Shown: positions 9,572-21,124, numbered from the stretch's first letter. The stretch: 64,000 bases of DNA from Budorcas taxicolor (GCF_023091745.1 NC_068920.1:144839122-144903121), one strand, 5' to 3'. Program-made: numbers and translations. The notes: generated by a model not told the origin, from the letters alone.

Positions 9572-11743
9572 CAGGAGCTAACTATGGCTCATTTCATGAA
9601 CTTCTTATTGCCAAATTCAGACTTAAATTGAAGAAAGTAGGGAAAACCACTAGACCATTCAGGTATGACCTAAATCGAATCCCTTATGATTATACAGTGG
9701 AAGTGAGAAATAGATTTAAGGGACAAGATCTGATAAGATAGAGTGCCTGATGAACTATGGACTGAGGTTCGTGACATTGTACAGGAGACAGGGAGCAAGA
9801 CCATCCCCAGGGAAAAGAAATGCAAAAAAGCAAAATGGCTGTCTGAGGAGGCCTTACAAATAGCTGTGAAAAGAAGAGAGACGAAAAGCAAAGGAGAAAA
9901 GGAAAGATATAAGCATCTGAATGCAGAGTTCCAAACAATAGCAAGAAGAGATAAGAAAGGCATTCTCAGCAATCAATGCAAAGAAATAGAGGAAAACAGT
10001 AGAATGGGAAAGATTAGAGATCTCTTCAAGAAAATTAAAGATGCCAAGGAAACATTTCATGCAAAGATGGGCTCAAGAAAGGACAGAAATGGTATGGACC
10101 TAACAGAAGCAGAAGATATTAAGAAGAGGTGGCAAGAATACACAGAAGAACTGTACAAAAAAAGATCTTCACAACCCAGATAATCATGATGGTGTGATCA
10201 CTCACCTAGAGTCAGACATCCTAGAATGTGAAGTCAAGTGGGCCTTAGAAAGTATCACTATGAACAAAGCTAGTGGAGGTGATGGAATTTCAAATCCTGG
10301 AAGCTGAGCTATTTCAAATCCTGGAAAATAATGCTATGAAAGTGCTGCACTCAATATGCCAGCAAATTTGGGAAACTCAGCAGTGGCCACAGGACTGGAA
10401 AAGGTCAGTTTTCATTCCAATCCAATAGGAAGGCAATGCCAAAGAAAGCTCAAACTACCACACAATTGCACTCATCTCACACGCTAGCAAAGTAATGCTC
10501 AAAATTCTCCAACCCAGGCTTCAACAGTACATGAACCATTAACTTCCAAGCGTTCAAGCTGGTTCTAGAAAAGGCAGAGGAACCAGAGATCAAATTGCCA
10601 ACATCCGCTGGATCATCAAAAAAGCAAGAGAGTTCCAGAAAAACATCTATTTCTGCTTTATGGACTATGCAAAGCCTTTGATTTTGTGGATCATAATAAA
10701 CTATGGAAAATTCTTCAAGAGATGGGAACACCAGACCACCTGACCTGCCTCTTGAGAAACCTATATGCAGGTCAGGAAGCAACAGTTAGAACTGGACATG
10801 GAACAACAGACTGGTTCTAAATAGAAAAAGGAGTACATCAAGGCCATATATTGTCACCCTGCTTATTTAGCTTATATGCAGAGTACACCATGAGAAATGC
10901 TGGGATGGATGAAGCACAAGCTGGAATCAAGATTGCCAGGAGAAATATCAATCACCTTAGATATGCAGGTGACACCACCCTTATGTCAGAAATTGAAGAG
11001 AAGCTAAAGAGCCTCTTGATGAAAGTGAAAGAGGAGAGTGAAAAGGTTGGTTTAAAGCTCAACATTCAGAAAATGAAGATCATGGCATCTGGTCTCATCA
11101 CTTCATGGGAAGTTGATGGGGAAACAGTGGAAACAGTGTCAGACTTTTTTGGGGGGCTCCAAAATCACTGCAGATTGTGACTGCAGCCATGAAATTAAAA
11201 GACGCTTACTCCTTGGAAGGAAAGTTATGACCAACCTAGATAGCATATTCAAAAGCAGAGACATTACTTTGCCAACAAAGGTCCATCTAGTCAAGGCTAT
11301 GGTTTTTCCAGTGGTCATGTATGGATGTGAGAGTTGGACTGTGAAGAAAGCTGAGCGCGGAAGAATTGATGCTTTTGAACTGTGGTGTTGGAGAAGACTG
11401 TTGAGAGTCCGTTGGACTGCAAGGAGATCCAACCAGTCCATCCTAAAAGAGATCAGTCCTGGGTGTTCATTGGAAGGACTAATGCAAAAGCTGAAACTCC
11501 AATATTTTGGCCACCTCATGCGAAGAATTGACTCATTGGAAAAGACTCTGATACTGGGAGGGACTGGGGGCAGGAGGAGAAGGGGACGACAGAGAATGAG
11601 ATGGCTGGATGGCATCGCTGACTTGATGGACATGAGTCTGGGTGAACTCCGGGAGTTGGTGATGAACAGGGAGGCCTGGCGTGCTGTGATTCATGGGATT
11701 GCAAAGAATCGGACACGACTGAGCGACTGAACTGAACTTAACA
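9572..11743 (+). pseudogene. BovB ORF remnant: endonuclease end, RT and C-terminal region
   Basis: Three open stretches survive (9743-10183, 10851-11180, 11113-11730), separated by stops and frameshifts. The RT palm is recognisable but the active-site box reads RYAGD (codons TAT GCA GGT GAC at 10962-10973), so the first catalytic aspartate is lost. An A7 run at 10157-10163 shifts the frame where the best copy has A6. A dislocated repeat around 10285-10325 duplicates caaatcctggaa. It ends with gactgaactgaactt. Confidence 0.9.
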
Positions 11744-11893
11744 TACATGTGCAGGACTATCTATCTGCTTTACTTAAAGAACACTGATACACATTTAAAT
11801 CTCATCTGAGAAAAATCTTCATAGAAGCATCCAGAGGAAAGTTTGACCACATTGTAAACTGAGGCAAGGTGACACAAAATTAACCATCACAAT
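11744..11893 (-). mobile_element. Old LTR-like element, part 2
   Basis: Continuation of the element at 8115-8366. Landmarks are atctatctgctttacttaaa, agaagcatccagaggaaag and cacaaaattaaccatcacaa, which forms its end. Removing the BovB and one tacatgtg copy rejoins the two halves. Confidence 0.6.
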
Positions 11894-12034
11894 GTTCTTT
11901 GCATGAGCATGCTCTGTACTCCTCCAGTCCTCTCTGCTGATTCATTTAAAATATGTTCTCAATTTTTTTTATGGTTGCTCTGATAAAGGGCTGTTTCTGA
12001 AAACAAACAAACAAAAAAACAACATATGTATACA

Positions 12035-12240
12035 ACATATAAATTAATTCATTCAGAAATATTCATTGTTCCAAGCACTGTGCTAATCTCTGCTGACTCA
12101 CAGGAAAATAAAACACTGTTCTTTGTCCCAAGGAATAGAGTTTTGTGGATAACTAAACTGGAGGTTGTAAAACACTACAATAATTGCTAGAACTACAATC
12201 CAGGGTGCTGAGGGGCCCTGTCATTTTGGCCTGCCATCAA
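12035..12240 (-). repeat. L2 fragment
   Basis: On plus it starts attcattcagaaatattcat, then caagcactgtgctaatctct, and continues to tccagggtgctgagggg, the reverse of an L2 3' region. Bases 12121-12190 recur at 12710-12779. Confidence 0.6.
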
Positions 12241-12617
12241 TTTTCATATTCGCGCGATGCCACTGGCTGCACCAAGGGACATTAGAAGAAGCAGTCATAA
12301 GAAATATGCCACCATGTTGGTGGAGCAGAGGATCTTGTGAGGTTGTCACCTACAGCACCCTGGTGTACCTAGCATACGGAACCTATGAGGACCTAGCGTG
12401 AGAAGCATCTTGAACTCAGAAAACAAAATAACTGTAGTTTGCCATTAGCAACTGGTTAGCTTTTGCCAGAAGAACACAATGAATTCTTTAGTGATTACGT
12501 GTGTAGTTGTACTTCACTTTGGCTATGAAGGAAGAAAAATCCAAAGGTGGGGACCACCTCTGGCACTCCTTCTGAACCATGCCGTATCCGTTTTGTATAC
12601 TGACTATGCTCCAAAAT

Positions 12618-12664
12618 GCTCTCTTTCTTTCTCCCTCTCTCTCTGTTTTCTCTCTTCCTACCAC
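12618..12664. repeat. CT-rich low-complexity tract
   Basis: An uninterrupted pyrimidine-rich segment dominated by ctctct and tttctt units, with a single gtt interruption. Confidence 0.8.
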
Positions 12665-12709
12665 CATTTTTCCTGCAGTAGATTTTTAACAATCTTACTG
12701 TATGTAATG

Positions 12710-12779
12710 CTTTGTCCCAAGAAATTGAGTTTTATGGATAACTAAACTGGAAGTTGTAAAACACTACAATACTTGCTAG
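12710..12779. repeat. Local direct duplicate of 12121-12190
   Basis: A 70-base segment about 90% identical to 12121-12190, in the same orientation 589 bases downstream. Shared text includes ggataactaaactgg and gttgtaaaacactacaat. Flanks differ on both sides, so it looks like a small segmental copy, not two L2 insertions. Confidence 0.75.
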
Positions 12780-14627
12780 TTCGTACAATACTTGAGTTGC
12801 TTATCAGCCAACTCAAACCCATTCGGGGATGACATAGGAAATTAGGCTGATGGAAAGGCAGATACATAGATGGATGGATGAATGTCAAGATGGATTTCCC
12901 TTTGAGGGAATAATGGGAAGTGCCACAGAAGCCACAGCACAGCCAAGCTGGATAGCAGAGATGGGTGTCTGTTTTTTGGGAGAGAGGGGGAACAGTTTCC
13001 ACTTAGGGGTACATAGGGCAGAGAGATGGAGGAGCCTGGATTGTGCTCATCTTTGGTGAAAAAAGCTAATTAAATAAGAGGCTTAGTAATCACATCATCT
13101 GGTTAATGCACTTCAGCATGCGTCCCAGATACTATGGTCATTATGCTGATGGAAAGCTTTTTGAAAAGAAAAAAACAAAAGGCCATCTCCCTATGCTCAT
13201 CCTGCAATTATCCATTTCTTGCCTACCTCTTGCTGTTTTTGATAAGAACCATTAGGATAATAATGACAGACTCGACTCATGTATTAATAACTCTGTCGAT
13301 GTACACTTCTTTCTGCCTCTGTGAAAGACTGAAATGTGTTAACCTTTTAAACATCCTCCATTGCAGGCAGTGTCAGACCTTTATTAATGGTCGGCTTCAG
13401 CTGCCCAAACTCCCGCTCGCTGCAAATGCATGTGATGTGTAGAAACAAAGCCTTTTCATTTTGCTCATGGCCATTTTCCTTTTTAGGAACTTGAAATGAA
13501 ATACTGTGTTTATCCTGTATAGCCTAAGAATGTACGTCAGCTGCACAGCCTGAAATAGACATGGTTTTGCTGCCCTAAATATTTGATTCTTGAGTCAAGT
13601 TATTATAATTGCTAGACATCCTTCTTTAAATATAGAAGGACAGTCCATGGACCTGCACATTTGAAATAAACATCGCATTCAGAGGTAGCACTCTTTCTAT
13701 TTGATTTTTTCAAAACATCCTCGGTCTTGGTGAGTGTAGTGAAACATGTAGTATTTAATTCATCTAAAGCCTTGCAGCTTTAGGAAGACAAGATCGAGAG
13801 GCGTTGGGCTATGAGAAGGTGTTTCTTGTAGTAAACGGGTGTAGTTAGGACAGGACAGAAATGTCAACATGCCATTTTGTAAAACCATTGTTCATCAGCC
13901 ATTGCTCCAACTCCATGCCTGCTGTTTCACTGATAAGTAGTTTCAGATTAAGGGTTGAAGGCAAATACATTTACTGCAGACAAAAGAACATAGGAGGGGA
14001 CCTAACTGCCTTTGAACTGTTTGATAACTTATCTTCTACAGCCAGGGCATTAAGCTTAAGTTGCAAGGCTGCCCTGACATCTGCAGAAATAACCTTGGGA
14101 TAAAAATATTTTCAAGTGGTCCTGCTTGGCACAGTCTCAAGTTAGAGAAAAAAAGATAAACAAGAGACTCCAAGTTCATGTGTACAGTTGGAGTGTGCTT
14201 ATGTATGTGAAATATTTTCACTGTTCAGTCTTCTGACCTTGTAACACCAGGTTCAACCTTCCTTTAGACAGTGTGCATTTGAATTCCATTATTAATTTGG
14301 AAAGGAATTGATATAGTTTGATTTCTTGAAATTAAACTTGAGGAAGAGATCTTAGTATGATTTGTTTATTTGAAGAAGTTCAAGTGAAGGGAGTTTTCTA
14401 AAGGCTGTCCTGAAGATAACTGTGAAAATTTTTAGAATACATAAAATTTATCTCTATCTAGAGACCAAAACAAGCAAAAGTGGCCCAGCTTGACTGTGAT
14501 TGAGGAGTTATATCAACTTATGTCCAATACACCTAGTTTTATTTTTCTATCAGGGATTAATGTAGTTAGTGATTATTTATTGAACATTTACTATATATCT
14601 AATGCTTGGCAGTTTGTTGGACCTTGG
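12780..14627. other. Repeat-poor unique sequence, possible conserved noncoding DNA
   Basis: About 1.8 kb with no recognisable transposon. The part at about 13040-13720 carries several homeodomain-type cores (taattaaa, ttaata, attataatt) and unusual CpGs such as cccgctcgctgc near 13410. Short open frames (for example 13134-13442) show no domain. Conservation with other mammals is suspected from style only. Confidence 0.35.
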
Positions 14628-14745
14628 TAAGATCTTGATGCTGGGAAAGATTGAAGGCAAAACGAGAAGGGGGCAACAGAGGATGAGATGGTCAGATAGC
14701 ATCACTGAATCAATGGACATGAATTTGAGCCAACTTCAGGAGATA
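14628..14745 (+). mobile_element. BovB 3' fragment, truncated at both ends
   Basis: It starts at the BovB gatcttgatgctgggaaaga region and stops at caacttcaggag, before the usual last ~90 bases. It is joined directly to a more 5' part of BovB in the same orientation, giving the wrong order. Confidence 0.85.
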
Positions 14746-15210
14746 ACAGAGACATTACTTTGCCACAAAGGTCCATCTAGTCAAAGCTATGGTATTTCCA
14801 GTAGTCACGTATAAATGTGAGAGTTGGACCATAAATAAAGCAGAGCACCGAAGAATTGATGCTTTGGAACTGTGGTGTTGGAGAAGACTCTGGAGAGTCC
14901 CCTGGACTGCAAGGAGATCCAACCAGTCAATCCTAAAGGAAATCAGCCTTGAATATTCATTGGAAGAACTGATGCCGAAGTTGAAGCTCCAATACTTTGG
15001 CCACCTGATGCAAAGAATTGACTCACTGGAAAAGACCCTGATACTGGGATAGACTGAAGATAGGAGGAGAAGGGAACAACAAAAGATGAGATGGTTGGAT
15101 GGCATCACCGGCTTGATAGACAGGAGTTGATGATGGACAAGGAAGCCTGGCGTGCTGCAGTCCGTGTGGTCTCAAAGAGTCAGAGAGAACTTAGTGACTA
15201 AACAACAAGT
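14746..15210 (+). mobile_element. BovB 3' portion
   Basis: It starts inside the C-terminal coding region at acagagacattactttgcca and runs to the 3' end at gaacttagtgactaaacaac. The frame 14789-15052 preserves part of the BovB C-terminal region. A short 3' internal deletion removes the ctgggtgaactc segment near 15120. Confidence 0.88.
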
Positions 15211-16414
15211 TGCTGGAAAAATAAAACAGATTAAAACAGTCATTTTCTGCCCAAGTTTGCACAAACAGGTACAGAGAAGATTGACATTTTGTGAGAGAAG
15301 TTCTGTCATGAAAGTGAACAGTGGGACTCTAAATGCTCAGAGAATAGGCACCCCATCCCCAGCCCAGACAGAGCTGGAAAGAAAGAAAATAAGGAGGATG
15401 TTTCCTGGAGAGGCTAGCTTTGTTTGCTCCTTTGTTTTGACCGTCCCTTTGTGCTTGGGGATTACAAAGGCAGAGGCAGGAATTAATCAGACTTCTCAGC
15501 TCCTGACTTAAGATCAATGTGTGTATATATGTACAGATCCATTCTTACTTTCATTCGCGTATCTATTTTTTTATTTACTTAATTCTTTTCCTTTCTCACC
15601 GTTGTTCCTCACTCTCATTTCTCCTACCCGCCTCCACCATCAGCACTAATTCTCTTCTGGGTTCTGTCTTTGTATGTCTTTACACATATGCTGGGTGTAT
15701 TGTGGTTTTGTAGCATGAATTTTAATGTCTGCAAGTGGCTTTGTTTTTACATCTCATTCTATTTCTACCTTCTGTCACCTTGCACTGTATTGTTCACAAC
15801 CCTCCTTCTTCCTGACGTGTGTCTGTGACGTCTAATTGCCGCCTAACCACCCTCCTCCATCTACCCTCCTGGGCAATGAGGGACCCGCAGGAACACCCTT
15901 TCGCCACGTGTGAGGGCCCTGGGAGGTGGACCGCTAAAAAGCATCTAGGATGCTGGCATTTTTCACTTGAAAACAAATGACTCAGTGTTTTCTAACACAC
16001 GTATTGTGGGTAATACAAAGATGTAAAACGTCACCCCTTTCCTCTATGAATTGACTGTAACTCTGGGGAGGAGGAGGAAGTGTGATTAAAATACTTTAAG
16101 AAAATAAACATGCTGCTAAAAGCGGACAAAATAAAATAAATAACTTTGATAAAAGTCAAAGCGCCTAAGCGAAGGTTCCAAGATATAAAAGAACGTAATT
16201 GGCCCTTGTCAGGAACCTGTTATAAGCTAGATTTTTTGCCATGAATTTTCCAAGCACTGAACAATCTTCCTGGTAATAATGGGAGAAGGAGGAGACTTCT
16301 GAGGGCACAAGCTAAAAAATTTATCTGGAAAATGCAAGATTTATTCAAGGAAGATAGGACTTCTTCAAGCACAGCTAGAAGGCAGAAAGAACATTACATG
16401 GGACAGATTTTGTT
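15211..16414. other. Unique or unrecognised sequence
   Basis: No element or exon recognised. A frame at 15152-15511 begins in the BovB tail and continues into unique sequence, so it is not a gene. A pyrimidine-rich stretch lies near 15570-15660. Confidence 0.45.
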
Positions 16415-16682
16415 ATTTTTTGGTAACTTTTTATTTTATATTGGAGTGTAGTTGATTAATGATGTTGTGATAGTTTCAGGTATACAGCAAAGTGATTCAG
16501 TTAAGCATATACATGTACCTATTATTTTTGAAATTCTTTCCCCATGAAGGTTGTTACATAATATTAAATAGAGTTCCCTGTGTATACCGTAAGTCCTTGT
16601 TGTTTATCCAATTTAAACATAGCAGTGGGTACATGTCAATCCAAAACTCCCTAACTATCCCTTCTCCCACCCTTGTAGATGA
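16415..16682 (-). mobile_element. L1 3' UTR, ruminant-type, antisense
   Basis: On plus: atagtttcaggtatacagca near 16469, attaaatagagttccctgtg near 16563 and gtcaatccaaaactccctaa near 16637. This is the reverse of the L1 tail containing the agtgaaaaagtcaaaga-free 3' UTR seen in plus orientation at 49723-50161. Confidence 0.75.
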
Positions 16683-17038
16683 CACTAAAATGCATAAAAT
16701 CAAACACATAGACTTATGAAGAAAACCAATTTCCATTTTAAAATATTATATTGAAATGGAACTTTAAAACACTTCAAAATTTGTAATGTATTACCTCTTT
16801 CTTAATGAATTAAAGGATCTTGTTAAACATAAAACTCTAGCAGTGGTATAATAACTACTATACTTTCAAAATAGCGGTTAGCATAAACCATATTTCAAGA
16901 TATCCACAATTTGCAATATAATAGGGGAAAAAAATCTATGCTCTCTGTTAGTGGCAAAAATTACAAGTTATTGCTAACATATAATTGCTGTGCTGTGTGG
17001 CTAAATTTCTAGTAGAAGGAAATAAAAAATGTAACTAA
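16683..17038. other. AT-rich unique sequence
   Basis: About 350 bases of AT-rich DNA with no recognisable element or open frame of note. Confidence 0.5.
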
Positions 17039-17049
17039 AGTGAAAAGTT

Positions 17050-17261
17050 AAAGCTTTGGTGCCTCAGTCGTGTCTGATTCTTTGCGACCCCTTGCACTGT
17101 AACCTGCCAATCTCCTCTGTCCATGGAATTCTCCAGGCAAGAATACTACCGTGGGTAGCCATTTCTACTCCAGGAGATCTTCCTGACCTAGGGCTTGAAC
17201 CCTGGTCTCCTGCATTGCAAGCAGATTCTTTACCATAGGAGCCACCAGGGAAATAGGTCTG
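17050..17261 (-). mobile_element. Bov-tA SINE with TSD
   Basis: A complete minus-strand unit bracketed by 11-bp TSDs differing at one base, agtgaaaagtt at 17039-17049 and agtgaaaaatt at 17262-17272. Confidence 0.92.
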
Positions 17262-17272
17262 AGTGAAAAATT

Positions 17273-19118
17273 CATCGAAGTTCACAAGCTCTCTGTCTGT
17301 AGATCTATTGGAAATATGTGAATGCCAGATCAAGAACCCTTGTGCTAGAAAGATTCATATGTACAAATATAAGGCAGCACATAGGAAAATGGCAGGACTA
17401 AAGAGAGGATAAGAGTTTAGTCTGATTAAAGATATATGTGCAAACAAATGAAAATGAATCCAGATTATGAAGTCTTACATGAAGTTTAGGTATTCTGGCT
17501 TGACCTTGTTGACATGGAAAGATTTATTGAAAAAAATTTCAGCATGAGAGTGGCAATGTCATACATGGGTTCTTGAAGTTAAATCTGATAATCAAAGTAG
17601 AAGATACATTATACAGTTTTTTGGATTTGTTATTTTTAAATCTTTGCTTAAGGTTACATAGCACAAAAGAAAATTTATTTCATTTCTAAATATTTTGAAG
17701 TCCATTATATTTCTATGAGTAATAAACAAGTCACAAAGATGAAGATAAGATGACCATCTAGTGGGGGTCCATTTTGACATTTAGGTAACCCAAATCTTAG
17801 CAATTCTTGGAGAAACTCAAATAATTTAAAAATATCTGAGGAATGCTTCCACCTGTCTGCCAACAGTTTCTTTAAACTCCCATCTCCTCCCCCCTTTCAG
17901 AAAATACACAGTCATAAATGCTAAGGGGGTCAGGACTGAAAGGCGCACAGCAGACATTTCAAGTTCACTGGAAAGAGTCACATCCTCTAACATTTGTTAG
18001 GCTTTGGAAATATCCAAAAAGGAGGCCCTACATACCCTCTACTTAGATTTAAGAGTTGTAAACCAAGTTAAAAATCAGTTCAATAAAAAGAACATTTTTT
18101 TGCCAGCAAGCTTATTACCTTGACAGAACCTCAGAGTGACCTGGAAGGCTGTGGAGAACCACCAACACCACAGTCCAGCCTCCTCCTTCCCCCCTACCCG
18201 ACATGTCCCCCTCACGGACATGTCCTGGGTACACTCTCCCCTAGGTTGACTCTTGACCATCCCTCGTGTCAAAGAACGTGCACACTAGTGGCACAAGCAA
18301 CATGCACCCACATGGATCATGAGAAGAAGTCTATGCTAGTTCCAGAAGGGAGCTCTGGACAACTTGGGGGAGGAATTGCATGATCCTTGGCTCTTCAAAA
18401 CTGAGTAGAGGGTACAGTGATGACTCCTCACCCACTGGGGAAGGTTGCAGGTAGAGGAAGAGTGTGGAGCTTCAGACAAGGACTTTCTTGTCTGGGATGA
18501 CATTCATGACTGGTTGTATGAAGGTGTGAGCTTTTCATTTGGGGCTCATTTTACTGACAGATGGGGAAAATTGATAAAAATACCATCACTATGTTGGTGT
18601 AATAACTGCTTAATTATCAAGAGCTAATCACTGATTTGTTCTTCTTATAAACCTATCCATCTATTATTACATATTTAATACATATATGACCCAATTGGCC
18701 TAGAAATTGGAAATGACTTACTACGAATAAACAGCTATACAATCCTAGATCCAAGATCCCACCAAAATGTTTTTAAAAGTCAAGGCTTTTACTCCTTATC
18801 CTAAGCTGTTAAGACTCAAATGGGATACATTATTTAAAATTTGATTATTAATTTACTGTCAAAGTCTAGACAGGCTGTTTTGAATGTTCTTAAAGAACAG
18901 TAACTCTTCATAACTTTCAAATAATTTGTGGATTGGATTTCTGGAAACAGTAAAAGTCATTCAGTTCCTAACAGGCTTTATTAATATGGAAGATCAAAGT
19001 CACTCATGCCATTGTATTATCTGCCTATTATGTGGCCAGTATCTTATTTTATAATATTATCTTTCTTCCCATTTCACAAATGGGCAGCTGAATCTCAGGT
19101 AACTGCCCACTCAAATTG
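17273..19118. other. Unique or unrecognised sequence
   Basis: About 1.8 kb without a recognisable transposon. Base composition shifts from AT-rich to a moderately GC-rich patch at 18120-18360. Opposed short frames at 18075-18383 lack domains. Confidence 0.4.
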
Positions 19119-19342
19119 GCTTTCCAGGTGGCGCAAGTGATAAAGAACCCACCCGCTAATGCAGGAGACATAAGAGACACAGGTTCGATCCCTGGGTCAG
19201 GAAGATCCCCTGGAAGAGGAAATGATGACCCACTCCAGTATTCTTGCCCAGAAAATCCCATGGACAAAGGAGCCTGGTGGGCTACAGTCCATGGGGTCAC
19301 ACAGAGTCGGACATAACTGAAGTGACTTAGCACACACACATG
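19119..19342 (+). mobile_element. Bov-tA SINE
   Basis: The head (ggctttccaggtggcgcaag), box-B region (ggttcgatccctgggtc) and complete Bov-A body are present, ending agcacacacacatg. No convincing TSD was seen. Confidence 0.88.
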
Positions 19343-19739
19343 CCTGTGGAAACATAATTAGGAAAAGGTAGAGATCCGGGTGTTTCAAACATCAAGTCTG
19401 TTTCTCTTTCCTTTGAACTACAATGTCTCTTATGTTGAATCATGAAGCTGGAAGACAAATGGGAAATTCACACTCTGTGGGGTTACAGGGAAGCTCTCCT
19501 TGTCCACTGATATTATGTCTAGGAGAATATTTAATTGGATAAAGAGTGTGAAATCAGAAAATGTCAGTGAATATTGTTTGTTTAATGAATCAATTATATT
19601 GAATCAAGTGTTACATATCAGATATATTCTCTAGCATAATTTCTCCACATCCCCAGGGAAATTCATTTATTGAGAGATATTTTATTCATTACAAATACAA
19701 TCTATGCATATTATGTCACAAATCAATCTATAGATGTGT

Positions 19740-20025
19740 GTGTGTGCTGATATTTTCCATTGAGCACAAACTCATCCTTCAAAGTTCACACTACTTATTT
19801 TCTCTTCCCCAGCTTTCCCGGTCTACCATGCTCAAATTGATGGCTCCCTTTGTACCTCGATCGTTTCCTCCAGAAAAGTCAATGACAGCAGTGTTCTAAC
19901 AAGTGTCTGAATTATTTGTTTTGAGGATTGTCTCTCACTAGACTCAGAGGTACTTGAAGACAGCGACTCTGTCTTTTAATCTCTGCATTTTCACTCTCCA
20001 GCACAGCAACAGCACAGGGAAAACA
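19740..20025 (+). repeat. L2 3' region
   Basis: Landmarks are ctgaattattttgtttga-like sequence near 19908, the ctcactagactcagaggtac segment near 19935 and acagcgactctgtcttttaa near 19960, the sense orientation of an L2 3' end. It is strongly diverged. Confidence 0.55.
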
Positions 20026-20257
20026 CACAAGTATTTTTTTTTTAAACATAACATTCGATCCAATTTATTTTAAAACAACCTTGTTTTGCTGGCTTGATTA
20101 TTATAGGGAATTAAAATCAAGTCCAACATATACAGCACTATTTGCTGAGTCTATATTACGTGCCAGCACAATTCTTTCTCAACCTCTGCTGGTTTGAATA
20201 TGGCAATTTTTGATTATTTCATTTCACCTCTGTCATGTTAATCTTCCGATATGTAAG

Positions 20258-20335
20258 AAGTGTGTATGTGTGTGCATATGTGTGCCCTCATATGTACATG
20301 TGTGCCCATACATATGTGTGTGCCCAGGCATGTGT
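20258..20335. repeat. TG-rich minisatellite-like repeat
   Basis: About four irregular units of 18-22 bases resembling tgtgcccatacatatgtg. The units differ in length and substitution, so it is an old, impure array. Confidence 0.75.
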
Positions 20336-20789
20336 GGAAGTATGGTATGTATTTGCATACTATCAGGATGAAATGGAGGAAGTCTGTGGGCTGGAGGAAC
20401 CACCTGCTTGCCAATGTAATCCTCATTCTCCTCCCTTATTCCTCTTCACCATCACACAATCACCTGGAAAGCATGTCAGGCTGCCTGCTGAGCTGAAGAC
20501 ATGGCAGTGTCTGTGCACTGGAGGGCAGGCTCATCTTCTTGTCCATGACACTTGTCCATGACCTTAACACATAGCCCCAGCCATGGATATTGATTTCTTC
20601 TTTTATGTTTATGGATCCACTCCCTGCTCTTCCTATGACAGTGCTGAACACAGCCAGTCTTTCTCCATCCATGTGGAACTGAGCCCTTGAGAGTCCAGCA
20701 AGTTCCTGAATGGACTGGATCCACCAGGGCAAAGATTTCGGGGATGGGAATGTCGGTGGCATGGAGATGTCTCATCTTTCAGCCACCCT
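20336..20789. other. Unclassified sequence with overlapping antisense frames
   Basis: Two overlapping minus-strand open frames of about 100 codons lie at 20460-20775. Neither has a domain, signal peptide or recognisable homologue, and they overlap in different phases. A decayed processed pseudogene cannot be excluded, but nothing positive supports one. Confidence 0.3.
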
Positions 20790-21110
20790 TATGTGCCACC
20801 CTTTAGGCAGATACTGTGGAGGGTGGTGACGTAGACAAGATCCCCGCCCTCTGAGGTCTAGCTGGGGAGAGAGATACAGAGTCAGGGTCTTTCGTTTGCT
20901 CTTGGTGGAGGCAAGGATGGAGCTGTGCTCAGCAGAGGAGGTGCTCAGCTGCATGCTTCATCCACAGCCTCAGGGAAGATCGACTCGAGGAACTGACACC
21001 TGAGCTGCATATTGAAAATCAAGAAAAAAGCCCCTCTGGTGAAGGAGGAGAGAAGGAGGGGCTGTGCGGAGAAGCCTATAGACTGGAAAACAAAGAAAGT
21101 AATGTGACGT
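20790..21110 (-). repeat. L2 fragment, antisense
   Basis: On plus it follows the antisense L2 order: gacaagatccccgccctctg, then a gctggggagagagatacaga segment, then ggaactgacacctgagctgc. It is highly diverged. Confidence 0.5.
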
Positions 21111-21124
21111 TGTATTGATATAAC

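Larger units (their letters stand above)
8367..11743. mobile_element. BovB LINE (RTE), nearly full length, 5' part inverted
   Basis: BovB encodes an APE-like endonuclease and an RTE-type reverse transcriptase and is the dominant non-LTR element of ruminants. Here 8367-9571 is BovB in minus orientation (5' UTR plus endonuclease part) and 9572-11743 is plus orientation (rest of ORF and 3' tail). The whole is bracketed by tacatgtg at 8359-8366 and 11744-11751 and splits one older element. Against the copy at 21522-24650, about 60 bases corresponding to 22431-22487 are missing at the inversion joint. This is the structure expected from twin priming. Confidence 0.9.

Noticed and set aside
20258..20335. 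Spaced repeat units resembling a CRISPR array
   Set aside because: Units are irregular TG-rich minisatellite DNA without constant repeats or unique spacers, in an animal genome.
20460..20775. Possible processed pseudogene on the minus strand
   Set aside because: Two overlapping frames of similar length, no recognisable protein, no poly-A tail or TSD seen.
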